Assembly (NCBI GenBank): GCA_008974855.1
Contig: BFAR01000073.1
Span: 1 to 17,265, forward strand
Direction of reading: 5' to 3'
Source: an archaeon MnTg01
GTDB lineage: Archaea > Thermoproteota > Nitrososphaeria > Nitrososphaerales > Nitrosopumilaceae
DNA length: 17,265 bases
The stretch's first letter is position 1. Each line of letters begins with the position of its first letter. The notes below the pieces were generated by a model. It saw only the letters and a program-made list of their open reading frames with translations, had not been told where the DNA came from and searched no databases. The position numbers and the translations under genes were made by a program. Below, piece after piece: positions 1 through 5,826 of the stretch.

Positions 1-649
1 TTCCCTTGAGTTTAACATCAATTGATACAGAGTCAAACATCCTATCATCAAGTTGAATATCATAAGTATATTCATACCAAATGTCTTTTTCACCAGCAGT
101 TGTATCACGTCCTGCCTCTAAAAATTCAACTTTACCAATTGTAGATAAAAGATATCCGTATTTGTTCCATTGAGCCTCATTATAGTCATCTAAAGAAAGT
201 CCTTCCATATCGTCAATAACAACCGCGATGGTCGTAGCTTGGGCTTCATCAAACGTACTAGATTCTATCATTGAATAAACGGAGAGACCCGCATCAAAAG
301 GATGAGGAGATACTGCTTGTTTTTCCCAATTCTCCGGTTGCCACATTGAAAATCTGAATTCTTTTTCTATGTATTTTTTGTCAAGAGTTTGATTTTCTTT
401 GTAAAGCATACTTGCTTGTACCTCCAATTCATCATCTTCTGTGATTGAAACTTGCAGAATTTTTTGATCAATTAAGAATTTCATTCCTGAAATAAAATCT
501 GCATCAGAAATATCTCCTTGTCCCCACCATAATGCGTTGTTTTTTATCCATTGAGGAATATTGAAATCTTGTTGGGCCTCTATGCTAAGAACAGTTACAA
601 AACTAATCGCAATTACTAAAATTCCTAAGATATGTCCCTTCCTTAGCAC
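1..649 (-). CDS. Exported protein with W-repeat module, PsbP-like C-terminal part (3' end cut by window edge)
   Basis: The reading frame stays open from a GTG at 649 to the window edge (216 codons). No in-frame ATG lies near the start. The N-terminus (MLRKGHILGILVIAIS...) is a signal peptide or membrane anchor ending near residue 25. Residues about 31-70 carry the module IPQWIKNNALWW, then a GQGDISDADF stretch and a FLIDQKI stretch. The same module occurs twice in the secreted protein at 10331-10930 and is common in exported thaumarchaeal proteins. The rest (FRFSMWQPENWE, later GLSVYSMIE and TTIAVVIDD) resembles the PsbP/DcrB-like fold seen in small surface lipoproteins; this is a pattern-level resemblance. 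It is probably an envelope protein of unknown ligand. The missing C-terminus could hold further domains. Confidence 0.8.
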   Translation of the reverse strand, partial: MLRKGHILGILVIAISFVTVLSIEAQQDFNIPQWIKNNALWWGQGDISDADFISGMKFLIDQKILQVSITEDDELEVQASMLYKENQTLDKKYIEKEFRFSMWQPENWEKQAVSPHPFDAGLSVYSMIESSTFDEAQATTIAVVIDDMEGLSLDDYNEAQWNKYGYLLSTIGKVEFLEAGRDTTAGEKDIWYEYTYDIQLDDRMFDSVSIDVKLKG

Positions 650-670
650 ATTATACTATTCCAATACTAT

Positions 671-706
671 GAATTAAGAATTTTTAATAATGATTTAGCG
701 AAATTG
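671..706 (+). repeat. Intergenic motif copy A
   Basis: The core TGATTTAGCGAAATT lies at 691-705. It is preceded by GAATTAAGAATTTTTA (671-686), which also precedes the copy at 6041-6081. It sits in the divergent gap between the exported protein and the zinc ribbon. Its AT-rich left part could also contribute a TATA box for the minus-strand gene. Confidence 0.6.
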
Positions 707-775
707 TAAGGGATTCGTTATGGTTGAACATACAAATCTGTATTAGCTATTTTCACGTATTATAATCGGGTCATT

Positions 776-898
776 ATGTTCCATGCAAAGAAGGTTGTAG
801 TATGTCAACGATGTAAGAAGCAAACTTTTTTTGAAACGTTAGATGGAATTGTTCGTCAAGGTCAAAAATGTAGCCATTGCTGGACACCAATGTTTTAA
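776..898 (+). CDS. Small zinc-ribbon protein (40 aa)
   Basis: An ATG at 776 opens a 40-codon frame ending TAA at 896-898. It has two CxxC knuckles, CQRC (C10, C13) and CSHC (C32, C35), spaced 18 residues apart. That is the layout of a single rubredoxin-type zinc ribbon with almost nothing else in the protein. Such miniature zinc ribbons are numerous in thaumarchaeal genomes, where they may act as transcription or protein-interaction adaptors; the function here is unknown. A weak AT-rich promoter-like stretch lies around 745-766. The repeated intergenic motif begins 3 nt after the stop codon. The four ordered cysteines make chance coding unlikely. Confidence 0.65.
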   Translation: MFHAKKVVVCQRCKKQTFFETLDGIVRQGQKCSHCWTPMF

Positions 899-900
899 AA

Positions 901-919
901 AATGATTTAGCAAAATTGA
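901..919 (+). repeat. Intergenic motif copy B
   Basis: The core TGATTTAGCAAAATT (903-917) starts 5 nt after the zinc-ribbon stop codon on the same strand. It matches the consensus at every core position. Confidence 0.65.
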
Positions 920-938
920 CCTTGAATAACTAAAATAT

Positions 939-948
939 ACTTTATATT
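939..948 (+). promoter_or_regulatory. TATA box for the gene at 995
   Basis: ACTTTATATT is a strong archaeal TATA element. Transcription would begin near 970, giving a leader of roughly 25 nt before the ATG at 995. Confidence 0.5.
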
Positions 949-994
949 CACAAAAGAGTTTTTCTAATGGATTTTTCATTGTTTTAATGAAGCT

Positions 995-1444
995 ATGACA
1001 AAATCAAAACCAATTGGTATTGGAGTAGGAATTGCAATTTTAGGTATGATTGTAGTTTATGCATCTACTCAAACTGGTGGTATTGAAGTTAATGATTCAA
1101 TGTCAGATAGTGAGTTGGCTACTGCCGCTATTGACTGGAATTATTATGATCTTTTAAAAAATATTGATGAGCTAAAAGGAAAAGTCATTCATTTTACAGG
1201 AACGGTAAATGTTGCGTCTAAAAATGGAGTATTTGGGATTAATGTTGGAGAGTCATCAATTAAAGAAGATGTAATTTTTGTTGAGTATGATAAAGAAGAA
1301 TTTGTAAAACGAGACATGGTAGAAGGATTTGGTTATGTTAAAGGAATTCGAAATATAGAACGTACAAATTCAGTTGGTGGCGCTGATATTTTAGAGCAGG
1401 TTCCAAACATTCAAGCAATTAAGGTTAGTTGTACTAGCTGTTAG
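995..1444 (+). CDS. Membrane-anchored OB-like protein (149 aa)
   Basis: A short basic N-terminus (MTKSKPIG) leads into one hydrophobic segment, residues about 7-25, that should act as a membrane anchor or uncleaved signal. The remaining ~120 residues would face outside. The body contains WNYYDLLKNIDELKGKVIHF followed by alternating strands and a VEGFGYVKGIRNIE segment. This reads like a small beta-barrel of the OB type (delimit-strand-then-GKVI pattern), though I cannot name a family. The extreme C-terminus, VSCTSC, has two cysteines that could bind metal or form a disulfide. The last 11 nt overlap the 3' end of the convergent gene at 1434-2294. An ATG and a good TATA box support the start. 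Confidence 0.75.
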   Translation: MTKSKPIGIGVGIAILGMIVVYASTQTGGIEVNDSMSDSELATAAIDWNYYDLLKNIDELKGKVIHFTGTVNVASKNGVFGINVGESSIKEDVIFVEYDKEEFVKRDMVEGFGYVKGIRNIERTNSVGGADILEQVPNIQAIKVSCTSC

Positions 1445-2294
1445 ATTCTAACAATCCAATAATTTCATAAATTGATTGACTTGGATATTTCCTATCAAAC
1501 CATTCTTTGTACATAGGATCATTGTTGTAGATGTCAATGTAATTTTGAAGATCTTTATTTGGGTCAAAAGTATCAAGTGCATTTGACTGTGGTTGTTCTT
1601 TTGAAAATGTGCAAGGAATTGCTAATTCAAGAGCATCTTTAATTGTATAATTAGGGAAGGTTGTGTCAAACCAATCTTTGAATATATGTTCATTTTTGTA
1701 TCTATCAAGATAATATTTTATTCCTTTTTTGGAGTCAAAAAAATGACCAAGTTCTATTTGTTTATCTATTGTAAATTTTGATTCAATTATTTCTTTTAAT
1801 CTTCTACGAGTTTCAACGTCAGCTTGCTTTTCACGTGCTAATTCTTCAGGGGTAAATCTACAATGTATTATTTCTTGGACTTTTTCTGATTTGTTCACTA
1901 CTTTTTTTACTATTTTGGATTTAAGATCAATTGATTCTTGAATACTTTTGATAGTTGCTAAGTTAATTTGAGTTTCAGATATTAATTCTTCAGTACTAAA
2001 TTTGGGTTTTTTTGTATCTTGAACATTAATTCCAGATTTACTATCTGTTTCTTTTTTTGACTGAATCCACGGGATTCCACTGTCTGTAAGATACATGTCA
2101 AATTCATCCTCTGTTTCTTTTTTTGTTTTCACAGACCCTATTGCATTCTCTGGAAGATACGTTTCAAAATTATTTTCAAATTCTTCTTCTATTTTTTCAT
2201 ATCTAGTACCACTTTTGTCAAGGTTCCAAGTAACATTTTTTGGCCGTATCGCACCAATTACCAAGTTTATTGTTTTTAAGATTTTACCCAACAA
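1434..2294 (-). CDS. Hypothetical protein with two C-terminal FD...WFD repeats (286 aa)
   Basis: I do not recognise the family. The C-terminal third holds two copies of one unit of about 40 residues: 186-222 (FDSKKGIKYYLDRY ... FKDWFDTTFPNYTI) and 243-286 (FDPNKDLQNYIDIY ... YKEWFDRKYPSQSI). Each has a FD(S/P)xK start, a YxDxY helix, a (K/E)(D/E)WFD core and an aromatic-proline end, so it is an internal duplication, possibly a binding module. The N-terminal 180 residues are charged, low in hydrophobic residues and probably partly disordered. The first codon is TTG; a TGA lies four codons upstream in frame and no ATG occurs before residue 67, so initiation at this TTG or the next TTG codon is the best reading. 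The 3' end overlaps the convergent gene by 11 nt. Confidence 0.75.
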   Translation of the reverse strand: MLGKILKTINLVIGAIRPKNVTWNLDKSGTRYEKIEEEFENNFETYLPENAIGSVKTKKETEDEFDMYLTDSGIPWIQSKKETDSKSGINVQDTKKPKFSTEELISETQINLATIKSIQESIDLKSKIVKKVVNKSEKVQEIIHCRFTPEELAREKQADVETRRRLKEIIESKFTIDKQIELGHFFDSKKGIKYYLDRYKNEHIFKDWFDTTFPNYTIKDALELAIPCTFSKEQPQSNALDTFDPNKDLQNYIDIYNNDPMYKEWFDRKYPSQSIYEIIGLLESNS

Positions 2295-2432
2295 CGACTT
2301 TGGTCAAAATTTTAACATAAGCAAATGTTTGTAATTTTTTGCATACATATATCTCACACAGGTAAAGTTTCAAAATTAAGAAGATAAGAACACTTATCAT
2401 TGCAGATTTGAGATTGAATTAATTATTTTCTA

Positions 2433-2564
2433 TTATCCACTTTTTTTCATTTGTTGTTCACAACAAATTAGATCACAAAAATCTTCGTCACATGCCTTTG
2501 TGATTTTAAGTTCAAGACCACATTTCCCACACTGATACACATTTCCATCTATCATATTGCCCAT
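2433..2564 (-). CDS. Small desulforedoxin-like / zinc-ribbon protein (43 aa)
   Basis: This short frame encodes MGNMIDGNVYQCGKCG... with CxxC at C12/C15 and an adjacent Cys pair at C34/C35 (LICCEQQM). CxxC followed 15-20 residues later by CC and a GQPM/EQQM-like tail is the signature of desulforedoxin and of the N-terminal domain of desulfoferrodoxin, which bind iron or zinc with four cysteines. Two more cysteines (C25, C30) lie between, which is not typical. The frame could start at an ATG at 2582 (49 aa), but an AT-rich TATA-like stretch at 2586-2596 sits about 27 nt upstream of 2564, favouring a leaderless start there. The role is unknown; a small redox or metal-binding protein is the inference. 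Confidence 0.6.
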   Translation of the reverse strand: MGNMIDGNVYQCGKCGLELKITKACDEDFCDLICCEQQMKKSG

Positions 2565-2630
2565 GTTGTACTGATATATCATGTTACTATTATTATTTCA
2601 CATTGACTAATGATGATCCATTGTAATTCT

Positions 2631-2654
2631 CAAAGTGATTTAATGAAATTAGAA
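2631..2654 (+). repeat. Intergenic motif copy C1
   Basis: CAAAGTGATTTAATGAAATTAGAA is a variant with AAT replacing AGC in the core (2636-2650). It lies between two minus-strand small genes. Confidence 0.5.
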
Positions 2655-2659
2655 TCAAG

Positions 2660-2785
2660 TCATTTGATTTTAAAACTAGAATTTTGTTTTCCAAATTTTT
2701 CATATGCACACTCAAATGAACAGTATATTTCATCAGTGAGTGTAGAAAATTCTTTATTACACCTTTTGCACAAGCGTAAACCCAT
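2660..2785 (-). CDS. Small TRASH-like zinc-finger protein (41 aa)
   Basis: ATG at 2785 opens a frame beginning MGLRLCKRCNKEF. Cysteines C6, C9, C22 and C26 follow the C-x2-C-x12-C-x3-C pattern with an aromatic-Cys-Ser motif (YCSFEC). This matches treble-clef/TRASH-like knuckles, which usually have an xYCSxxC second half. The same frame runs upstream without a stop through the basic-protein gene to 3253, but a TATA-like ACTTTAAAAG at 2801-2810 lies upstream of this ATG and the coding logic changes there, so I start the gene at 2785. The partners are unknown. It may be transcribed separately from the chromatin-like protein whose stop lies 110 nt upstream. Confidence 0.6.
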   Translation of the reverse strand: MGLRLCKRCNKEFSTLTDEIYCSFECAYEKFGKQNSSFKIK

Positions 2786-2850
2786 GAGTTTGTAAATATC
2801 TTTTAAAGTAATACTGGTTTGTGTGTAGCGTTTGAACAATTTACGCTCAT

Positions 2851-2878
2851 ATTGTAAAGTGATTTTTACAAAATTAGA
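2851..2878 (+). repeat. Intergenic motif copy C2 with a perfect 7-bp dyad
   Basis: The sequence matches the copy at 12295-12322 over its ends, but here TTGTAAA (2852-2858) and TTTACAA (2865-2871) form a perfect 7-bp inverted repeat around GTGATT. It lies between the two minus-strand genes at 2660-2785 and 2895-3155. Confidence 0.55.
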
Positions 2879-2894
2879 AAAAAAAGAAAGGAGA

Positions 2895-3155
2895 TTAACG
2901 TCTCCTTCTTCGTGAGGTAGATCTTCTTGAAGTTTTTCTTGCAGTTTTCGTGCTAGAAGTTCTTCGTCTTGAAGTTTTTCTTGCAGTTTTCGTGCTAGAA
3001 GTTCTTCGTCTTGAAGTTTTTCTTGCAGTTTTCGTGCTAGAAGTTCTTCGTCTTGAAGGTCTTTTTCTTGCTGCAGCTTTTGCCGCTGCATTTCTTTTTC
3101 GTGTACGTGCTGCTTTTTTTGCAGCTGCACTACGTTTAGCTTTTGATGTAGCCAT
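2895..3155 (-). CDS. Very basic chromatin-like protein with Lys/Arg repeats (86 aa)
   Basis: The product is almost entirely Lys, Arg, Ala, Ser and Thr: an Ala/Lys-rich half (MATSKAKRSAAAKKAARTRK...) followed by three copies of TSSTKTARKTSRRR and a five-arginine end. No acidic residue occurs in it. This composition is that of histone H1 tails and bacterial Hc1-type DNA compaction proteins, so nucleic-acid binding is the likely role; this is inference from composition. The ATG at 3155 has a TATA element 27 nt upstream. Both other frames are also open through the repeats, but their products have no other support at the N-terminal side. Confidence 0.75.
   Translation of the reverse strand: MATSKAKRSAAAKKAARTRKRNAAAKAAARKRPSRRRTSSTKTARKTSRRRTSSTKTARKTSRRRTSSTKTARKTSRRSTSRRRRR
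2926..3051 (-). repeat. Three perfect 42-bp tandem repeats inside the basic protein gene
   Basis: Units at 2926-2967, 2968-3009 and 3010-3051 are identical at every base, including synonymous positions; a 7-bp start of a fourth unit follows. Each encodes 14 residues of the Lys/Arg repeat. Identity at silent sites points to recent expansion or gene conversion. Confidence 0.9.
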
Positions 3156-3177
3156 CGCGCTAATAGCTTTGTAACTG

Positions 3178-3186
3178 GTATAAAAA
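3178..3186 (-). promoter_or_regulatory. TATA box of the basic protein gene
   Basis: Read on the minus strand this is TTTTTATACC, centred about 27 nt upstream of the ATG at 3155, which fits a leaderless transcript. An ACATGT word (3186-3191) abuts its upstream side, where TFB would contact DNA. Confidence 0.5.
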
Positions 3187-3450
3187 CATGTTTACTTTGA
3201 CAAAAATGCACAACAATGCAATGTTTTGTAATATATTTTACGATAAACAACACAAAATTTTTTCTATTATGTTTTTGTCGTTGTTACACATGTTTTGTGC
3301 ATAAATTGTAGGACAAATTGTTAAATGTATGTCGTTAATGTAGTTGTTTGCATCTATGACAACCATTTACATGTATTAGTTGTACATGTTTACAGAAACT
3401 TATGTCGTTAAATGATTCGTTTTGTTGTAGTATACAAAATTATTACATGT
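3186..3450. promoter_or_regulatory. Upstream region dense in ACATGT and TGTCGTT words
   Basis: Within 265 bp upstream of the basic protein gene, the palindrome ACATGT occurs five times (3186, 3288, 3369, 3384, 3445) and TGTCGTT three times (3276, 3330, 3403). The pair at 3369-3389 sits within a larger imperfect dyad (TTTACATGT ... ACATGTTTACA). No ORF of note lies here. Multiple operator sites for a regulator of the adjacent gene is the simplest inference; I know of no named archaeal regulator with this site. Confidence 0.35.
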
Positions 3451-3511
3451 GTTTTGACTTGATTTGATGTTCACTGCATCACCAAAAACATGATAAATTG
3501 AATAATAGGAT

Positions 3512-3570
3512 GAAAGCTGGCCAGACTTACATATGATAATCATATAAGGCTACATCAAAAGCCAGCCTTC
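3512..3570. other. Hairpin with nested palindrome in the non-coding stretch
   Basis: GAAAGCTGGC (3512-3521) pairs with GCCAGCCTTC (3561-3570), nine of ten positions. Inside it ATATGAT (3531-3537) and ATCATAT (3539-3545) form a second perfect dyad. It could be a structured RNA or a protein-binding site. From 3571 to 3739 I see nothing further of note apart from AT-rich tracts. Confidence 0.35.
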
Positions 3571-3739
3571 AAGATGGTATATACAAGACATACTTAAAAA
3601 AATTTGCAAATAATGGACCCAAGATTTTTTATTTTTATGATACGAATCGGCCAAAGATTCTGACCATATTTAGAATATCCTCTAACCATACACTATACCA
3701 ATATCCCTCAGCTTTTCTCAAAATTGACTGAAACCAGAA

Positions 3740-4096
3740 CTAGCCTAATCTCAAATACACTGACCTATATTCTTCTGCTAGAGTATACGCCAAGTTTTCC
3801 CAATGCGCCAAGTCAGTCATTGTATTTCTTCCCTTTGCTAGCTGTCGAATCAGAGTCATTGATTTGTGAATCATAATCTGATCCAAGTCTTTGTCTTTAT
3901 TAGACCATGCCACAAAGCAATCACGATAGTCAAGGCAGAACTTTAAAATGATAAACTCCCATCCTGGTGAAGCTTTTGGAATTCCAATAATATCAGCTAG
4001 GTCACCGAATTCATTATGTCTATCCTTTAGTAGCAACTCAAGTGATGTTTGCATTACCTTTTGGTCTGCAAAGCCTGGGTGCTTTATTATCTGCAT
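3740..4096 (-). CDS. Hypothetical soluble protein (118 aa)
   Basis: I do not recognise it. The protein begins MQIIKHPGFADQKVMQ and looks mainly alpha-helical and soluble, with no signal peptide, membrane segment or metal-binding cysteine pattern (its two Cys, in KFCLDYRDCF, are six residues apart). Charged helices such as LIRQLAKGRN and YTLAEEYRSVYLRLG make up the second half. A TATA-like TCTTTTATGC (4119-4128 on the minus strand) lies 28 nt upstream of the ATG, so it probably has its own leaderless promoter rather than being read through from 4409. Its codon use is slightly less AT-biased than neighbouring genes. Confidence 0.65.
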   Translation of the reverse strand: MQIIKHPGFADQKVMQTSLELLLKDRHNEFGDLADIIGIPKASPGWEFIILKFCLDYRDCFVAWSNKDKDLDQIMIHKSMTLIRQLAKGRNTMTDLAHWENLAYTLAEEYRSVYLRLG

Positions 4097-4166
4097 TACT
4101 ATACACTACGGCATTATAGCATAAAAGAGAGATCTTTGAGAATTTGATGTAGAATTTACTTTTAAT

Positions 4167-4409
4167 TCATTTTGCAAATTTTATACAATTACATTCTAAG
4201 ACTAGACAAGTTTCTGAATTTCTAATATGATCATTTAATGAATGCCCACATTGGAGATTTTTACATTTTCTTCTTTGAATTTCTCTTTTTATGATATTTT
4301 GAGCAATTGAATTTGCTTGCTCCTTTGAATAGTTCTTCTTATCAATATAGAAATGAACTATTTTATTATACAGCATATCAGATTCAAATTCTTTTTCTAT
4401 CAAATCCAT
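4167..4409 (-). CDS. Small protein with C-terminal Cys/His zinc motif (80 aa)
   Basis: The first ~45 residues form charged helices (MDLIEKEFESDMLYNKI...). The C-terminal 32 residues follow C49-x4-C54-x-H56-x4-H61-x6-C68-x4-C73-x-C75 ending in KFAK. This CxxxxCxHxxxxHxxxxxxCxxxxCxCxxF layout recurs in small thaumarchaeal proteins and should bind one or two zinc ions. The helical part could mediate dimerisation or contact nucleic acid; that is a guess. The start lies 9 nt after the stop of the 62-residue gene at 4419-4607, and GAGGG precedes the ATG, so the two are likely co-transcribed and this one translated from a Shine-Dalgarno site. Confidence 0.7.
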   Translation of the reverse strand: MDLIEKEFESDMLYNKIVHFYIDKKNYSKEQANSIAQNIIKREIQRRKCKNLQCGHSLNDHIRNSETCLVLECNCIKFAK

Positions 4410-4418
4410 TCCCTCATT

Positions 4419-4607
4419 TCATGGAGGCCTGACAAAGACCCATTGTGCAGGCTTTATGCATGCACCGACACGTGGAAATTTTTGTTTTATTTCTAATACG
4501 ATATCTCGTTCAAACCATTTGGAATGGCATCCTTTGCTGTTATCAGGATGGCCCGAATATAGATAGATTCCCCGAAGAGGACAAACATCACCTGTAATGA
4601 ACATCAT
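4419..4607 (-). CDS. Small hypothetical Cys/His protein (62 aa)
   Basis: The product (MMFITGDVCPLRGIYLYSGH...) has C9, H20, C27, H28 and C50 and ends AQWVFVRPP. The order G-x2-CP-x-SG/RG-x-Y, GH, a middle strand, FP-x4-C and an aromatic W at the end resembles small beta-sheet proteins of the YjzC kind, but the similarity is weak. Metal binding through the Cys/His set is plausible. It is the first gene of a two-gene unit with 4167-4409. CTTTTAAGTAAG (4631-4642 on the minus strand) is a good TATA box 30 nt upstream of the ATG, indicating a leaderless message. A second Met codon follows the first directly. Confidence 0.6.
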   Translation of the reverse strand: MMFITGDVCPLRGIYLYSGHPDNSKGCHSKWFERDIVLEIKQKFPRVGACIKPAQWVFVRPP

Positions 4608-4630
4608 CTAAAACTATACTACATCGTGAT

Positions 4631-4642
4631 CTTACTTAAAAG
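4631..4642 (-). promoter_or_regulatory. TATA box for the 4607-4167 unit
   Basis: CTTTTAAGTAAG on the minus strand is centred 30 nt upstream of the ATG at 4607. Confidence 0.45.
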
Positions 4643-4681
4643 ATGTGAGAAAGTATGAACGTTTTAGAAAAATAGAGAAAT

Positions 4682-4690
4682 TTTAAAAAA
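4682..4690 (+). promoter_or_regulatory. TATA box for the hotdog enzyme gene
   Basis: TTTAAAAAA is centred about 35 nt upstream of the ATG at 4721, allowing a leader of a few nucleotides. Confidence 0.4.
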
Positions 4691-4720
4691 ACTTTCATTC
4701 TACTAGATTAATTTTAAGAC

Positions 4721-5122
4721 ATGACAAAATCTCTTCCAGAAGCAAAATTACGACTGCGTATGAGTTCGCAAGATGCACACTATGCTGGAAACCTTGTTGA
4801 TGGTGCACGAATTCTTAATCTCTTTGGAGACTTGGCAACTGAATTGACAATTCGTTATGATGGGGACGAGGGTCTGCTTCGTGCATATGATAATGTAGAG
4901 TTTTTGTCACCAGTTCATGGTGGGGATTTCATCGAGGTTATTGGAAAAATTACCAAAGTAGGAAAATCAAGTAGAAAAATGAGCTTTAAAGCATTCAAGG
5001 TTATTGCTCAAAGTCCTGATCAAAGACATGAAAGCGCTTGTGATGTCTTGGATCCCCCAATTCTTGTAGCAAAAGCATCTGGTACGTGTGTGGTAATAAA
5101 AGAAAAACAAAGAAAAAAGTAA
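4721..5122 (+). CDS. kal: Hotdog-fold enzyme resembling 3-aminobutyryl-CoA ammonia-lyase
   Basis: The sequence closely follows the Kal family: [20 protein letters not shown], then [44 protein letters not shown], a [15 protein letters not shown] strand and a KAFKVIAQS end. In fermenters this enzyme releases ammonia from 3-aminobutyryl-CoA to give crotonyl-CoA in lysine degradation. The length (133 aa) matches a single hotdog domain; these act as oligomers with CoA-binding sites at the interface. No lysine fermentation genes lie nearby, so in this organism the substrate may be another beta-aminoacyl-CoA or a related acyl-CoA, for example one linked to crotonyl-CoA in the 3-hydroxypropionate/4-hydroxybutyrate cycle; that is inference. 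The last residues are a basic tail (KEKQRKK). Confidence 0.8.
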   Translation: MTKSLPEAKLRLRMSSQDAHYAGNLVDGARILNLFGDLATELTIRYDGDEGLLRAYDNVEFLSPVHGGDFIEVIGKITKVGKSSRKMSFKAFKVIAQSPDQRHESACDVLDPPILVAKASGTCVVIKEKQRKK

Positions 5123-5147
5123 ATCATATTAAAACAATATCTATCAT

Positions 5148-5240
5148 GTGGGAAGATTTCATGCTTGTGAAAAATGCGGCGAGGTTTTTGAGAGAAGAAA
5201 AAAATCCAAGCACAAATGCCGTGTTAATCCAAACAATTAA
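5148..5240 (+). CDS. Possible tiny zinc-finger protein (30 aa, GTG start)
   Basis: The frame from the GTG at 5148 encodes VGRFHACEKCGEVF... then SKHKC and ends TAA at 5238-5240. C7-x2-C10 followed by H22-x-C24 resembles one C2HC finger (FxCxxCxxxF ... HxC). It lies 25 nt after the hotdog gene on the same strand and the repeated intergenic motif begins soon after the stop, as it does for other genes here. An overlapping frame from the ATG at 5146 (35 aa) has no such pattern. It is too short for certainty; the case rests on the finger pattern alone. Confidence 0.4.
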   Translation: MGRFHACEKCGEVFERRKKSKHKCRVNPNN

Positions 5241-5251
5241 CGATTTCTAAT

Positions 5252-5278
5252 CTCATAAAGTGATTTACCGAAATTACG
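5252..5278 (+). repeat. Intergenic motif copy D
   Basis: TCATAAAGTGATTTACCG continues into AAATTACG; core TGATTTACCGAAATT at 5261-5275. It sits 12-20 nt after the tiny zinc-finger stop and runs directly into the duplicated block at 5282-5325. Confidence 0.6.
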
Positions 5279-5281
5279 ATT

Positions 5282-5325
5282 AAGAATTTTCAGAATTTAA
5301 TAATTACTGTTATAGGAAAACTAAA
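5282..5325 (+). repeat. Duplicated intergenic block, copy 1
   Basis: AAGAATTTTCAGAATTTA, then ATTACTG, then TTATAGGAAAAC: this matches 5750-5794 with a few substitutions and small indels. The two copies flank the gene at 5331-5669 in direct orientation. Confidence 0.65.
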
Positions 5326-5330
5326 AGAGT

Positions 5331-5669
5331 TTAGAACCTACTTAGAACATCTATAGTGTCAATTTGATCTTGATGATCTGCCAAATATGTCAAAATTCTA
5401 TCAGAGTCTATTTCTATCCATTCAGATTTTCCTTTGAAATTTACGATATCCTCAAAAAAAGATCCATTAATTCCGCTTAGACGTAATAGTGCTTTTTCAT
5501 CTTTAAATTTTATTGGCAGTTTCATTAAATTCGTTCTAAACACACTCTGACCTTGAATGTTAATCTTGTAGTCTTCTCCGTTAATCTCAGCAATTCCAAA
5601 AAAATGATTTGGGAACATATCTAAGCGTTTTATCTTTATTGACATAGTTTTTTTCAGTTGTTCATCCAT
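5331..5669 (-). CDS. Hypothetical protein flanked by direct repeats (112 aa)
   Basis: I do not recognise a family. The product starts MDEQLKKTMSIKIKRLDMFP and alternates short hydrophobic strands (HFFGIAEINGEDYKINI, ALLRLSGI) with a helical C-terminus (RILTYLADHQDQIDTIDVLSRF), suggesting a small soluble alpha/beta protein. It has no cysteine, signal peptide or membrane segment. The Met at residue 9 is an alternative start. The gene lies between two copies of a roughly 44-bp direct repeat (5282-5325 and 5750-5794), so the whole block could have arrived or duplicated as a unit, though I see no transposase and no target-site evidence. Confidence 0.65.
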   Translation of the reverse strand: MDEQLKKTMSIKIKRLDMFPNHFFGIAEINGEDYKINIQGQSVFRTNLMKLPIKFKDEKALLRLSGINGSFFEDIVNFKGKSEWIEIDSDRILTYLADHQDQIDTIDVLSRF

Positions 5670-5749
5670 TGCATTTTCTACCGTTTTCTTATATTTTAAA
5701 AATGTCCAAAATCTACGGTATAACTGTTAACATCTTCAACAAACCAATC

Positions 5750-5794
5750 AGGAATTTTCAGAATTTAGACGATTATTGTTTATAGGAAAACATA
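5750..5794 (+). repeat. Duplicated intergenic block, copy 2
   Basis: AGGAATTTTCAGAATTTA, then GATTATTG, then TTTATAGGAAAAC parallels 5282-5325. In this copy TTTATA (5779-5784) could serve as the TATA box of the zinc-ribbon gene at 5827, with a leader of about 18 nt. Confidence 0.65.
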
Positions 5795-5826
5795 AGATTT
5801 TTCAAACCAGAATGTACTAACTAGAT

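Noticed and set aside
2095..2334. Plus-strand frame antisense to the two-repeat protein
   Set aside because: Ser/Phe-rich shadow with no independent support.
2926..3051. Regular 42-bp repeats as a CRISPR array
   Set aside because: The units are directly adjacent with no spacers and encode a protein repeat in frame.
2660..3253. 197-residue minus-strand frame running through the basic protein gene into the zinc finger
   Set aside because: Its middle is the alternative reading of the 42-bp repeats and its N-terminus has no promoter or recognisable sequence. Only the last 41 residues look like a protein, and these have their own ATG and TATA-like element.
3512..3570. C/D box sRNA
   Set aside because: GGATGAA and TGATGT are near box C on each strand, but no properly placed box D (CTGA) accompanies them.
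3254..3739. Replication origin
   Set aside because: Repeated words are present but there is no cdc6/orc1 gene nearby and no recognisable origin-recognition box.
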